Source: Acidobacteriota bacterium
GTDB lineage: Bacteria > Acidobacteriota > Terriglobia > Terriglobales > Acidobacteriaceae
Assembly (NCBI GenBank): GCA_003225055.1
Contig: QIAU01000130.1
Location: 61,384-125,383 of the forward strand
Direction: 5' to 3'
DNA: 64,000 bases
Each line of letters begins with the position of its first letter. Position 1 is the stretch's first letter. The translations under genes were made by a program, and so were the position numbers. This document shows positions 17,514 through 25,048 of the stretch, piece by piece. A model generated the notes under the pieces. The model did not search any database. It was given only the letters and a program-made list of their open reading frames with translations, and had not been told where the DNA came from.

Positions 17514-18332
17514 TCACGCGGCGGGAGACAGATGCCTCGAGTCCTCAGTTGCGGCTGACTTCGGTCTCAGGAGCAACCCCGCGGTAAGCCCCAGGGTGAA
17601 GTTCTGCGTGAAGATCTCAACGATATGAACCAACCGTTGAGCAGTTCCCATCAGTTCATTCGGCACGATTAGAGGCGCGAGTCCTCCCCCAACCCAGATC
17701 AGCATCCCCGCGCAGATTGCGGTTTGTAACCGCTCCATTCGCAACGCATACACCACCGGAACCACGGCCAGTGTCATCAGCAAGCCGCGGGCAATCTGGA
17801 TTCCCCAGAACCACAGGCCAAGGCGCCCCACGAGGGTGGCCGCATCCGGATAGTAAACCCTCGTAAATAAATGGTACGTGATCGCGCCAAAGACAAAGTA
17901 GTACACCATGTACGCAACCGCGCAAATCACGAGAATGCCCGCGGTCTTTGCCAAAGAACGCCGAGGGAACGTTTTGCCCGAATCGTGCGCCAGCTTCAAC
18001 GCCCGTGAGAGGACGGCCAGAACAATTGCCACGACCAGGTAGAGGGCAGTCTCACTGAACAAGTTCCGGATCGGGTGCTCGTGGATCAAGGGCAGCTTGA
18101 CAAAGACCAAACCCTCCGACCACGTGGTGAGGACCGTGACAATGAACAGAATGGGAAAGATGATCCCGAACTGCCCTCGCACGGTCCATGGCCCGAACAG
18201 TGCGACTGGTACGAATGATGCCGCCAATATCACTCCCGAAAGATACCACCACAACAGGTGGCCAACCTCCAAGGCGGGAACTAACAACACGACTCCGCCC
18301 AGCAAGCAATAAAGAGCAACTCGGAGTCTCAT
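17514..18332 (-). CDS. Multi-pass membrane protein of unknown function, coupled to PadR-like gene
   Basis: This encodes 272 residues from an ATG at 18332 that follows GGAGGAGAT. It has about seven hydrophobic helices, for example VALYCLLGGVVLLVPAL, WYLSGVILAASFVPVALF, IIFPILFIVTVLTTW, ALYLVVAIVLAVLS, TAGILVICAVAYMVYYFVF and GLLMTLAVVPVVYAL. No transporter or enzyme motif is recognisable. The start overlaps the stop of the PadR-like gene by 4 bp (ATGA), so the pair was a translationally coupled operon. Homologous arrangements are PadR regulators controlling membrane proteins or transporters. Function unknown. The regulator is now frameshifted. Confidence 0.75.
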   Translation of the reverse strand: MRLRVALYCLLGGVVLLVPALEVGHLLWWYLSGVILAASFVPVALFGPWTVRGQFGIIFPILFIVTVLTTWSEGLVFVKLPLIHEHPIRNLFSETALYLVVAIVLAVLSRALKLAHDSGKTFPRRSLAKTAGILVICAVAYMVYYFVFGAITYHLFTRVYYPDAATLVGRLGLWFWGIQIARGLLMTLAVVPVVYALRMERLQTAICAGMLIWVGGGLAPLIVPNELMGTAQRLVHIVEIFTQNFTLGLTAGLLLRPKSAATEDSRHLSPAA

Positions 18333-18870
18333 GATCTCCTCCTCCCCTTTCGCTCTTCGTAGTTTGCGATTGCGTCCCGCGCCCATCGCAACAAGCTTTC
18401 ATAGCTCAGGACTCCGCTCTCCAGGGCAAGACGTCCGGAGAACGGCATGTCACCGCCATGATTTTCCAAATAGGCCCGCAGGGTCGGAGTGTAATCCCTC
18501 AATTCAGGCGCCATAGAAGTAAGAAAGCACAGCGACTGCGCCTGCCCGGGCGATTCGTCCATGAAGCCGAAGCTCAGCATCAACTCATCCACGCCCCGGA
18601 CCACGTCATCACGGACGATGGGCCGTGTCTGCAGCGCTTCAGCTCGTTCGCCCCCGCTGTCGTCAGGCGGAACAGGCGCCCTCGCCGCAATCCGGACCTC
18701 TCCTCCACCTGGCTGCGGATGAACCCCTGTCGCTCCAGGCGTTGCGGAGCAGGATAGATCGACCCCGTTGTCGCTGAACGAGGTCGGCGGCGTCGAGGAG
18801 AAGATTTTGCGCAGGTTATAACCTGGCCGCGGCTCTGTTGCAAGAGTCCGAGCAGTGGGTGCTCATGCAA
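18329..18870 (-). pseudogene. PadR-family transcriptional regulator, frameshifted
   Basis: A PadR-like protein is recovered only by joining frames: HEHPLLGLLQQSR, then (shift near 18825) GYNLRKIFSSTPPTSFSDN, then (shift near 18770) GSIYPAPQRLERQGFIRSQ with RRGRLFRLTTAGANELKR, then (shift near 18635) TRPIVRDDVVRGVDELMLSF to the stop. The middle part is the winged-helix DNA-binding domain, the end the C-terminal dimerisation helices (residues MAPELRDYTPTLRAYLENHG in the last frame). Three shifts argue against a functional product. PadR proteins repress neighbouring transport or phenolic-acid genes. The ATG of the membrane-protein gene overlaps its stop. Confidence 0.75.
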
Positions 18871-18916
18871 CCCTGCGCCGCTGACCTCCCGGTCAGTTCT
18901 TAGGGCCGGGCCGCGT

Positions 18917-18922
18917 ATTATA
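18917..18922 (-). promoter_or_regulatory. Candidate -10 box before the PadR-like gene
   Basis: A perfect TATAAT on the reverse strand lies about 45 bp before the start of the PadR-like reading frame. No convincing -35 hexamer is seen at 16-18 bp. Confidence 0.35.
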
Positions 18923-19374
18923 CTAGTCTTCTCCGCTTTGCACCGGATCGGGGCGTCGGGGCGGGCGGTCCTGGCAGCCTGCTCGCTGGACAGGTCCCCC
19001 CGAAGCTAAGCCGGCGTGGTCACGAAGAAACACGTAGCGCTTTTGGGCGTCCGCAATTTCTTCCTGAGTGATGTTGCTGTCCGGCCTGACGCTGTCCAGA
19101 AACGGATCATAGCTGTCGGCCAAGTCCCGCTCATGGCAGCTTCGCTGTTGGCAATGTGTTTGAGGAGACCGGCATCCACTCTGCCGTTAAGCCTCTGGGC
19201 ATCGCTGAAGATCTGTCTCCAGTTCGCGTGTTGCTCGTTCGCGATTTGCCAGATGTTTTGCCGGTCTTCTTCTGGTTCTGGGCGGGCAATGTCGTTCGTC
19301 TTGCCTTCGCTATGGTGGCAAAAGATTGCCTTTCCCGCCGCACTCTGCTCCAATTCCGGTCCTAGACGAACCAA
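18923..19374 (-). pseudogene. Unrecognised reading frame split by a frameshift
   Basis: Two overlapping reverse frames look like one protein broken near 19120: IARPEPEEDRQNIWQIANEQ and LKHIANSEAAM in the upstream frame, continued by RDLADSYDPFLDSVRPDSN and IADAQKRYVFLRDHAGL in the other. The composition is protein-like and charged, with no motif I recognise and no clear start. Given the adjacent PadR and VWFA relics, I read it as debris. It could be a chance pair of open frames. Confidence 0.25.
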
Positions 19375-19411
19375 AATCAGTCACACAGGCGTGCCAATCG
19401 GGCAATCGCGC

Positions 19412-19537
19412 CTATTTGCTCCTGAGATCAAGCGCGAGTTCAGCAGTTGCGAATAGTCCGGTGCGGTTGTCGCGCACGCCGAGATGAAGGAAATAGCGGC
19501 CGGGCAATAACTTGACTGGCACCTTCACAGGAATGCC
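19412..19537 (-). pseudogene. C-terminal relic of a VWFA-related domain protein
   Basis: The reverse frame reads GIPVKVPVKLLPGRYFLHLG then VRDNRTGLFATAELALDL and a stop. The pattern PGRYxLxLGVRDxxTGxxGTaexpL is the usual last segment of the acidobacterial VWFA-related domain proteins. A stop codon (TAG) directly precedes it in frame and no VWA domain is seen upstream, so only about 40 codons survive. From 19538 to the GntR promoter at 19895 I see no gene. Confidence 0.4.
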
Positions 19538-19894
19538 CTAGTTTGCACGCCCATGGAGATTGGTCACCGTGGGGCCGTTCGCTTTGTGAAGGCGAATGCC
19601 ATCGATCAGCGACAAGCCCAACGAGCGTTGGCGTTGCAGGGCTGCCGTCCTGCGCTCGCGATTGGCAATGCCGAGAAGGAATATCAGATGTCTCTGAAGG
19701 CGACCCCGAAGTGTGAAGACATCGTGAAGCTGCAGAGAGAAGCGGCTTCGCTCCATTCCGTTACGGGCAGCTCATTGATGCGAAGTCTCCACGCAGGGAG
19801 AGGGAGCGCCATCAGCTATATAGCTGGCGACCACACCGACTGAATCCGTCAGCCAACATCATCTTTTCCGTCATTCAATCTTGTAATGAACCCG

Positions 19895-19911
19895 TATAAT
19901 GCTCTATAGCA
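19895..19911 (+). promoter_or_regulatory. TATAAT box overlapping a palindrome before the GntR-type gene
   Basis: A perfect -10 hexamer TATAAT (19895-19900) is followed immediately by the palindrome TGCT-CTAT-AGCA (19900-19911), about 60 bp before the regulator ATG. The position suits an autoregulatory operator for the GntR/UTRA protein. The -35 is weak (CATTCA at 17 bp). Confidence 0.45.
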
Positions 19912-19968
19912 CATCCAAACGCCGCCTGCACGCAGGCTGGCCTTTCATATTTCTTCGGGGAAGCAGAC

Positions 19969-20691
19969 ATGGCGCAAGGCCGCCGCAACGGGACGCCCGC
20001 ATATCAAAGAATTCAGGGCGCGATCCTGAAGCGAATCGAAGCTGGTCAACTCAAGCCGGGCGACGCGGTCAGTTCCGAGCGCGAACTGGCCAGGATTCAC
20101 GGCGTGAGCCTGATGACCGCCCGCCATGCCTTGGCGACTCTTGAAAGCGAGGGCCTGGTGGAGCGGCGCCGCGGCGCAGGTACGTTTGTTGCCCCTCCCA
20201 AGATCCACTTTAACAAGCTGATGAGCTTCACCGAGCAAATGGCGAGTCGCGGCTTACCGGCCTGCTCCAAAATTTTGTCGAGCAGCATCCTCGATGACGA
20301 GCCCGACATAGCCGCCCGCCTGGCTTTGCCCTCGGCTAGCCGTTTAATCCGGATCGAACGGACCCGGCAGGCGGCCGATGAGCCGTTCGCCTTGGAAACA
20401 GCCTATCTTTCCGCCGAGCAATTCCCTGGTTTGACCCGCGCCGGCCTGGAACGTGGTTCATTGTTTTCTGCCCTGCAGCAGGATTACGGGGTGGTCCTGG
20501 CTCATGCCGATGAAGAAATTGACGCCACTGCGGCTGACCCCAAGAGTGCTGAACTTCTCAATGTAGCGCGCGGGGCTCCGCTGCTGCGAATTCGCCAACT
20601 CATCTTTTCGATTACAGGAAAACCCACCATCTACATGCTCGGTCTGTATCGCTCCGACCGGCACACCTTACTGATCCGCCGGTTCAGGTAG
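19969..20691 (+). CDS. GntR-family (HutC/UTRA) transcriptional regulator
   Basis: This encodes 240 residues, with GGGGAAG upstream of the ATG. The N-terminal winged helix is GntR-type: PAYQRIQGAILKRIEAGQL, PGDAVSSERELARIHGVSLMTARHAL and EGLVERRRGAGTFVA. The C-terminal UTRA ligand-binding domain has FTEQMASRGLPACSKIL, RIERTRQAADEPFALETAYL and PLLRIRQLIFSITGKPTIYM. UTRA regulators such as NagR/YvoA sense sugar phosphates. The gene ends 29 bp from the 3' end of a GH20 hexosaminidase gene on the other strand, which suggests an amino-sugar regulon. That link is inference. A palindrome overlapping its own -10 box suggests autoregulation. A weak GC hairpin (20697-20715) followed by T-rich sequence may end its transcript. 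Confidence 0.94.
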   Translation: MAQGRRNGTPAYQRIQGAILKRIEAGQLKPGDAVSSERELARIHGVSLMTARHALATLESEGLVERRRGAGTFVAPPKIHFNKLMSFTEQMASRGLPACSKILSSSILDDEPDIAARLALPSASRLIRIERTRQAADEPFALETAYLSAEQFPGLTRAGLERGSLFSALQQDYGVVLAHADEEIDATAADPKSAELLNVARGAPLLRIRQLIFSITGKPTIYMLGLYRSDRHTLLIRRFR

Positions 20692-20719
20692 CCGTCCCGC
20701 GAATTCGAAGCGGGCTGGT

Positions 20720-22786
20720 TTATTTCCTAACCTGGCACGCGCCGGCACTTGAAACCGCATCAATGAGTTTCTCGATGGGCGCAGTGATCATCAGCAGCAA
20801 CTGGGCTGAGCCGGGCTTGCTGGCATTTTCAAGCAGGGCCACATGATCTCTCTTCCATGTGTGCGGCACGGCGGTTTTGTTATCCAGGTACTCCAACGCG
20901 CTCAGACCGGCGGCGCTTACCAGCAACAGGTTGCGCGACAAGAACTCAACTTCTCCCAACAAGAAGGATTTGCCCAGCGCGGGCTCGAGTTTGGCTTGAT
21001 TGTCGCGCCAGGTGGTCAGCATTTTGCGAATTTGAGTTTTGTTGGTCGCATCTCGGCATCGGCCGGCCACAAACGCGTTGACACTGTTCGAGAACAGGCG
21101 CGCCGTCTCGCTTTCCGGACGAACCGTGTCCACCAGCCGGTTTAACGGGTCCATGCTGCGGGGCTCAATTCTGGCGAGTTTCTCCCGCTGGTAACCCTTT
21201 ACCGGCTCGACTACATCGGTTAGCACGCGCACGGCTGTCACATCCTCCCGGTTGGCGACGCGCTGCAACATGGGAATGTAGCCGGAATTGTGAGTTAGCC
21301 CGAGGAAGTCCAGACGCCAGCTGATTTGACTGAGGCGCTCATACATCGAGTTCACGTCCCTTACGCTCTCAGGCGACCAGAACCGCTCGGCAATCGCCGC
21401 GGTGCGTGGCCAAATGCGCGAATCGATATTTTCCGGCGACACAAACTCCGACCACATGGTGGCTTCTCCGCCCAGAATGCGTTGTTTTTCCGCCGGGCTG
21501 AGCTCGGCTGCCTTGCCCCCCAGGGGATCCACCGTATAATGTCGCGATGCCGGCCAAATCAGATCGATGTAGTAACCGTTGGAGAGCAGCCCTTGATAGC
21601 CCTGGCGAGCCGCGGCGGCCAGTGAGTCGGGCCCGCGCCAGGATTGAATCACAATGTCTTTCGGGATATCCGGAGTCAGAATCTCGTCCCAGCCAACCAT
21701 GATTTTGTGGTGCTTGCTCACGGTCTTCTGAATGCGGGCCGTGAAATAGGCTTGCAGCTCCTCGTTGTTCTTCATGCCGTTGGAGCGCATAAAGGTCTGG
21801 ATTCGCGGATTCAGATTCCACTGCTTGCCGTTGACCTCATCGCCGCCGATATGAAAATAGCGATCGGGGAAAAGTTCGGCCATTTCTTCGATTAACTCGT
21901 CCAGGAACTCGTAGCTTGCTTCCTGGGTGGGATCGATTGCGGGATCGAAGATGCCCCAGCGGCGCTCGATCTCGTAAGGACCAGGGCCGCTCGCCAGTTC
22001 CGGATAGCCGACGAACCAGGCGGTACTGTGTCCGGGCATATCGAATTCGGGAAGCACGCGAATCCCGCGATCGCGGGCATAGGCGATCAGATCGCGCACC
22101 TCATCCTGCGTGTAATAAAGACCGTCGGAACCCATTTCGTGCAGCTTGGGGTACTTCTTGCTTTCCACCCGGAAACCCTGGTTGTCGGACAAGTGCCAGT
22201 GAAAAACGTTCATCTTCACGGCAGCCATGCCGTCAAGGTTGCGCCGGATCACATCGAGCGGAATGAAATGGCGGCTGACATCAATCATCAAGCCGCGCCA
22301 GACGAAACGCGGTGTGTCATGAATTGTGATCGCCGGCACAGCAAAGCCGCTGGACGTCACCTCGATGAGCTGCAGAAAAGTCTCGAGGCCGTGAAGCGTT
22401 CCCAGGGGATTGAGTGCGGAGAGTTTTGCGCCTGACGGAGTCACTTCCAGCGTGTAAGACTCATCCTCGCCAGGTTCCTGGATTTCTTGGCTGGGCTGGT
22501 CGGTGTAAATGACCAGAGAACCATTCCCGCCCTCGACAATTTGCGCCTTCAGCGGCATTCCCGTGCGACCGCAAATATCTGCTATGAGCCTGTGAGCGGC
22601 ATGTTCCAAACGCGCCTCTGAGTAGCCCGTAAGCGCAATGGAGAATGACTGGTCAATCGACAGCTGGCCGCTTCCAAGTTGCAAGTCGGACGGCATCGGC
22701 ATGAGGTTCAGTTGCCGCGGCGGTTGCGCGTCGGCAACAAATACGAAGCAGGGACCTAGCACCAGGATGACGTACAAAGCTCGCAT
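20720..22786 (-). CDS. GH20 beta-N-acetylhexosaminidase
   Basis: This encodes 688 residues. The signal peptide is MRALYVILVLGPCFVFVADA. A GH20b alpha/beta domain (residues about 25-155) precedes the catalytic TIM barrel from DTPRFVWRGLMIDVSRHF. MNVFHWHLSDNQGFRVES and RVLPEFDMPGHSTAW follow, and the catalytic Asp-Glu pair sits in FHIGGDEVNGKQW (D316, E317), as required for substrate-assisted catalysis. After the barrel (WPRTAAIAERFWS) a C-terminal extension of about 170 residues is mostly helical. The enzyme removes terminal N-acetylglucosamine or galactosamine from chitin fragments, glycoproteins or glycolipids in the periplasm or outside. The neighbouring GntR/UTRA regulator supports an amino-sugar role. 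Confidence 0.95.
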   Translation of the reverse strand: MRALYVILVLGPCFVFVADAQPPRQLNLMPMPSDLQLGSGQLSIDQSFSIALTGYSEARLEHAAHRLIADICGRTGMPLKAQIVEGGNGSLVIYTDQPSQEIQEPGEDESYTLEVTPSGAKLSALNPLGTLHGLETFLQLIEVTSSGFAVPAITIHDTPRFVWRGLMIDVSRHFIPLDVIRRNLDGMAAVKMNVFHWHLSDNQGFRVESKKYPKLHEMGSDGLYYTQDEVRDLIAYARDRGIRVLPEFDMPGHSTAWFVGYPELASGPGPYEIERRWGIFDPAIDPTQEASYEFLDELIEEMAELFPDRYFHIGGDEVNGKQWNLNPRIQTFMRSNGMKNNEELQAYFTARIQKTVSKHHKIMVGWDEILTPDIPKDIVIQSWRGPDSLAAAARQGYQGLLSNGYYIDLIWPASRHYTVDPLGGKAAELSPAEKQRILGGEATMWSEFVSPENIDSRIWPRTAAIAERFWSPESVRDVNSMYERLSQISWRLDFLGLTHNSGYIPMLQRVANREDVTAVRVLTDVVEPVKGYQREKLARIEPRSMDPLNRLVDTVRPESETARLFSNSVNAFVAGRCRDATNKTQIRKMLTTWRDNQAKLEPALGKSFLLGEVEFLSRNLLLVSAAGLSALEYLDNKTAVPHTWKRDHVALLENASKPGSAQLLLMITAPIEKLIDAVSSAGACQVRK

Positions 22787-23005
22787 GAAGGGTCCTCGAG
22801 GTCGTCAGCATAGTAACAAAACAAAGTCTGTGGACAGGATTAGACGCTTTGCACCCATGTCCTTCCGTTTATTCAAGTTAACTAGGGCTTGGAGAATCTT
22901 CCACAGGCGCTTACCGAGAGCGAAATCCCGCGTCTATTCAGTTAATGGAACTGCTGCCAGAGTCAGCTCGTACCTAAGGAGAGGTTCCCAGTCGGAGTGA
23001 AGATC

Positions 23006-23392
23006 ATGTTGACGATCAAGATTGAGAATAACGCAGAAGCGCTCATCCTGCATTGTGCGGGACGAATTGTGGCGGGGGAAGAAGTGGCGTCCCTGAAGGC
23101 GGCGGTGCTCTGCCATCAGGACAGAAAAGTTGTGGTGCTGGACCTCGCCAACGTGCCAATGCTGGATGGGGCCGGGATGGGACTGCTCGCTTTTCTCGCA
23201 GGCTGGACGCGCGTGGTGGGAACCCGGCTGAAGATCGCCAATCCCAGCCGCCAGGTCCGGGAATTACTCGAGCTCACGAACTTGGATTCTGTGCTGGAGA
23301 TCTGGTTTTGCGAGGCGGCGACCGATGATATCAGCCATCCGGCCGCCGTTTCCGGTCACAGCAGGCATCTTGCCGCCCGGGTCCATGGATAG
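23006..23392 (+). CDS. STAS-domain protein (anti-sigma-factor-antagonist-like)
   Basis: This encodes about 128 residues. The ATG at 23006 has GGAG at 8 bp. A GTG three codons earlier is less well placed. The fold is clear from LTIKIENNAEALILHCAGRIVAG, KVVVLDLANVPMLDGAGMGLLAFL and TRLKIANPSRQVRELLELTNLD. The phosphorylated Ser/Thr of SpoIIAA-type proteins (DSSG) is replaced by DGAG, so regulation by a serine kinase of the usual kind is unlikely. No anti-sigma factor or SpoIIE phosphatase lies beside it. Its last 37 bp overlap the 3' end of the opposing ubiA-type gene. The role is probably a protein-protein switch, with partner unknown. Confidence 0.88.
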   Translation: MLTIKIENNAEALILHCAGRIVAGEEVASLKAAVLCHQDRKVVVLDLANVPMLDGAGMGLLAFLAGWTRVVGTRLKIANPSRQVRELLELTNLDSVLEIWFCEAATDDISHPAAVSGHSRHLAARVHG

Positions 23393-24255
23393 AGCTTTCC
23401 GAGCAGCACGTCGCCCGCAATGAAGAAAAAGAACACGACCGAGATGACGCCATTCATAGTGAAGAAAGCGGCATTCAGCTTGCTGAGGTCGTGTGCCGAG
23501 ACCAGCGTGTGTTCGTAAGTCAGCAGCATCGCCACGACCACCACGCCCATCACCGCCAGCTTTCCTAATCCAAAAACCGTCACCAGGCTGATCAGCAGGA
23601 GCAGCATGAGGACATGAAACAGGCGCGCCACCCACAGCGCGCCGGGAATTCCGAGGTAGCACGGAATGGAATAGAGACCTGTGCGCTGATCAAACTCGTG
23701 ATCCTGGCAACTGTAGAGCACGTCAAACCCGCCGACCCAGAAGGTGACAGCGGCGGTGAGCAGCAAGATTCGCGGATCGAGCGAATCCCGTACCGCGATC
23801 CAAGCCGCCGCCGGCGCGATGCCAAGAGCCAACCCCAGCACCAGGTGGGACCAGCGCGTGAATCGTTTCGTGTAGGAGTAGACCAGGACGATGGCAAGCG
23901 CGACCGGCGACAGAGCCAGAGTCATGCCATTCAGTTGCGACGCGGCCAGCACAAACACGGCGCAAGACACAACGACGAAGGTTGACACGAATCCCCTGGT
24001 CAAGGTTCCGGCAGGCAAGGCTCGCGCCTGCGTGCGCGGATTGGCAGCATCCATCGAAGCGTCTGCGAGACGATTAAACGCCACGGCGGCTGAACGTGCC
24101 GCCACCATGGCAACTACGATCCAGGCAAGTTGATGCAGGGAAGGCAAACCGCGGGCCGCGAGCATCGCTCCACAGAGGGCGAACGGGAGCGCAAAGATCG
24201 AGTGCTCCCATTTAATCATCTCCAGAGTGACTCGCAGATTATCGAGAATGCCCAC
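23356..24255 (-). CDS. UbiA-family prenyltransferase (MqnP/4-hydroxybenzoate type)
   Basis: This encodes 299 residues with about eight membrane helices. Both Asp-rich prenyl-diphosphate motifs are present: AFNRLADASMDAANPRT (NRxxDxxxD) and DVLYSCQDHEFDQRTGLYS. The sequence KWEHSIFALPFALCGAM near the start is typical of the putative 4-hydroxybenzoate polyprenyltransferases that act in quinone synthesis, including the futalosine (MqnP) branch. It attaches a polyprenyl chain to an aromatic ring in the inner membrane. Other quinone genes are not present here, so the acceptor ring is open. It is upstream-adjacent to a heptamer repeat and the pcm gene on the same strand. Confidence 0.92.
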   Translation of the reverse strand: MGILDNLRVTLEMIKWEHSIFALPFALCGAMLAARGLPSLHQLAWIVVAMVAARSAAVAFNRLADASMDAANPRTQARALPAGTLTRGFVSTFVVVSCAVFVLAASQLNGMTLALSPVALAIVLVYSYTKRFTRWSHLVLGLALGIAPAAAWIAVRDSLDPRILLLTAAVTFWVGGFDVLYSCQDHEFDQRTGLYSIPCYLGIPGALWVARLFHVLMLLLLISLVTVFGLGKLAVMGVVVVAMLLTYEHTLVSAHDLSKLNAAFFTMNGVISVVFFFFIAGDVLLGKLYPWTRAARCLL

Positions 24256-24280
24256 GAAAGGATTGTAAGGGGTCGAGAGG

Positions 24281-24315
24281 TCAGGTGTCAGGTCGCAGGT
24301 GGCAGGTGGCAGGCG
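24281..24315. repeat. Heptamer tandem repeat, 5 units
   Basis: Units TCAGGTG, TCAGGTC, GCAGGTG, GCAGGTG and GCAGGCG lie head to tail between the start of the ubiA-type gene and the end of pcm. The period is again 7 bp. Confidence 0.85.
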
Positions 24316-24324
24316 CGAAACGGT

Positions 24325-24990
24325 TTACTCTTCCGTGAGAACCACTCCACCAAGAAGGGGCACAAACCGGCAACCTTCCAACCTGTCAGTCACTGGTTGA
24401 CCATGCTCTTTGCGTATCCGTTGCAATTCCTGAGCTTCGAACCCGCCGACGGGGATCACCAGTCGCCCACCTTCGCTCAACTGCTCAAACAACGCCGGAG
24501 GAACTTCCGGCGCGGCAGCGGAAACAATAATGGCATCGAACGGCGACGCCGCAGGAAGTCCTTCGGTTCCGTCCCCGGTCATCACCACAACATTGAAGTA
24601 ACCGAGGCGTGTGAGGGTTTCCTTCGCAGACTCGGCCAAGCTGGCCTGGCGCTCAATGCTGTAGACCTTGGCAGCGATTTCCGCCAGCAGTGCGGACTGG
24701 TATCCCGATCCTGTGCCGATTTCGAGAACCTTATGCGAAAGTTCGAGAGCCAGATATTCTAGCATGATCGCGACGATGTAGGGTTGCGAGATGGTTTGAG
24801 ACTGGCCGATGGGAATCGGGTGGTCGGCGTAGGCCTGCGAGCGAAGCTCATAGGGCACGAACTGGTGTCGTGGAACGCGACCCATCGCGGCCAGGACGTT
24901 TTCGTCGCGAATGCCTCGTCCCCGCAGCTGCGTCGCCACCATGCGTTCTCGCGCCAGGGCGTAGATGTCGGATTGTGCTTCGGCAGACAC
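24325..24990 (-). CDS. pcm: Protein-L-isoaspartate O-methyltransferase
   Basis: This encodes about 221 residues from a GTG at 24990. The frame is open to 25095, but the upstream part is unlike the family and overlaps tamB. Family motifs are complete: ARERMVATQLRGRGI, VPRHQFVPYELRSQAYADHP, IPIGQSQTISQPYIVA, the SAM-binding VLEIGTGSGYQSALLA, VVMTGDGTEGLP and the DAIIVSAAAPEVPPAL strand. It methylates isoaspartyl residues in aged proteins with S-adenosylmethionine, allowing repair. It is the last gene of the bamA-surA-tamB cluster, 58 bp after tamB. Placement next to envelope genes could mean repair of long-lived envelope proteins, which is speculation. The start is the uncertain part. Confidence 0.92.
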   Translation of the reverse strand: MSAEAQSDIYALARERMVATQLRGRGIRDENVLAAMGRVPRHQFVPYELRSQAYADHPIPIGQSQTISQPYIVAIMLEYLALELSHKVLEIGTGSGYQSALLAEIAAKVYSIERQASLAESAKETLTRLGYFNVVVMTGDGTEGLPAASPFDAIIVSAAAPEVPPALFEQLSEGGRLVIPVGGFEAQELQRIRKEHGQPVTDRLEGCRFVPLLGGVVLTEE

Positions 24991-25048
24991 GCTCAACCGG
25001 CAACCAGCCGGCAACCTGTAGGGAGCGGCATCCTGCCCGCCCGCCCCT

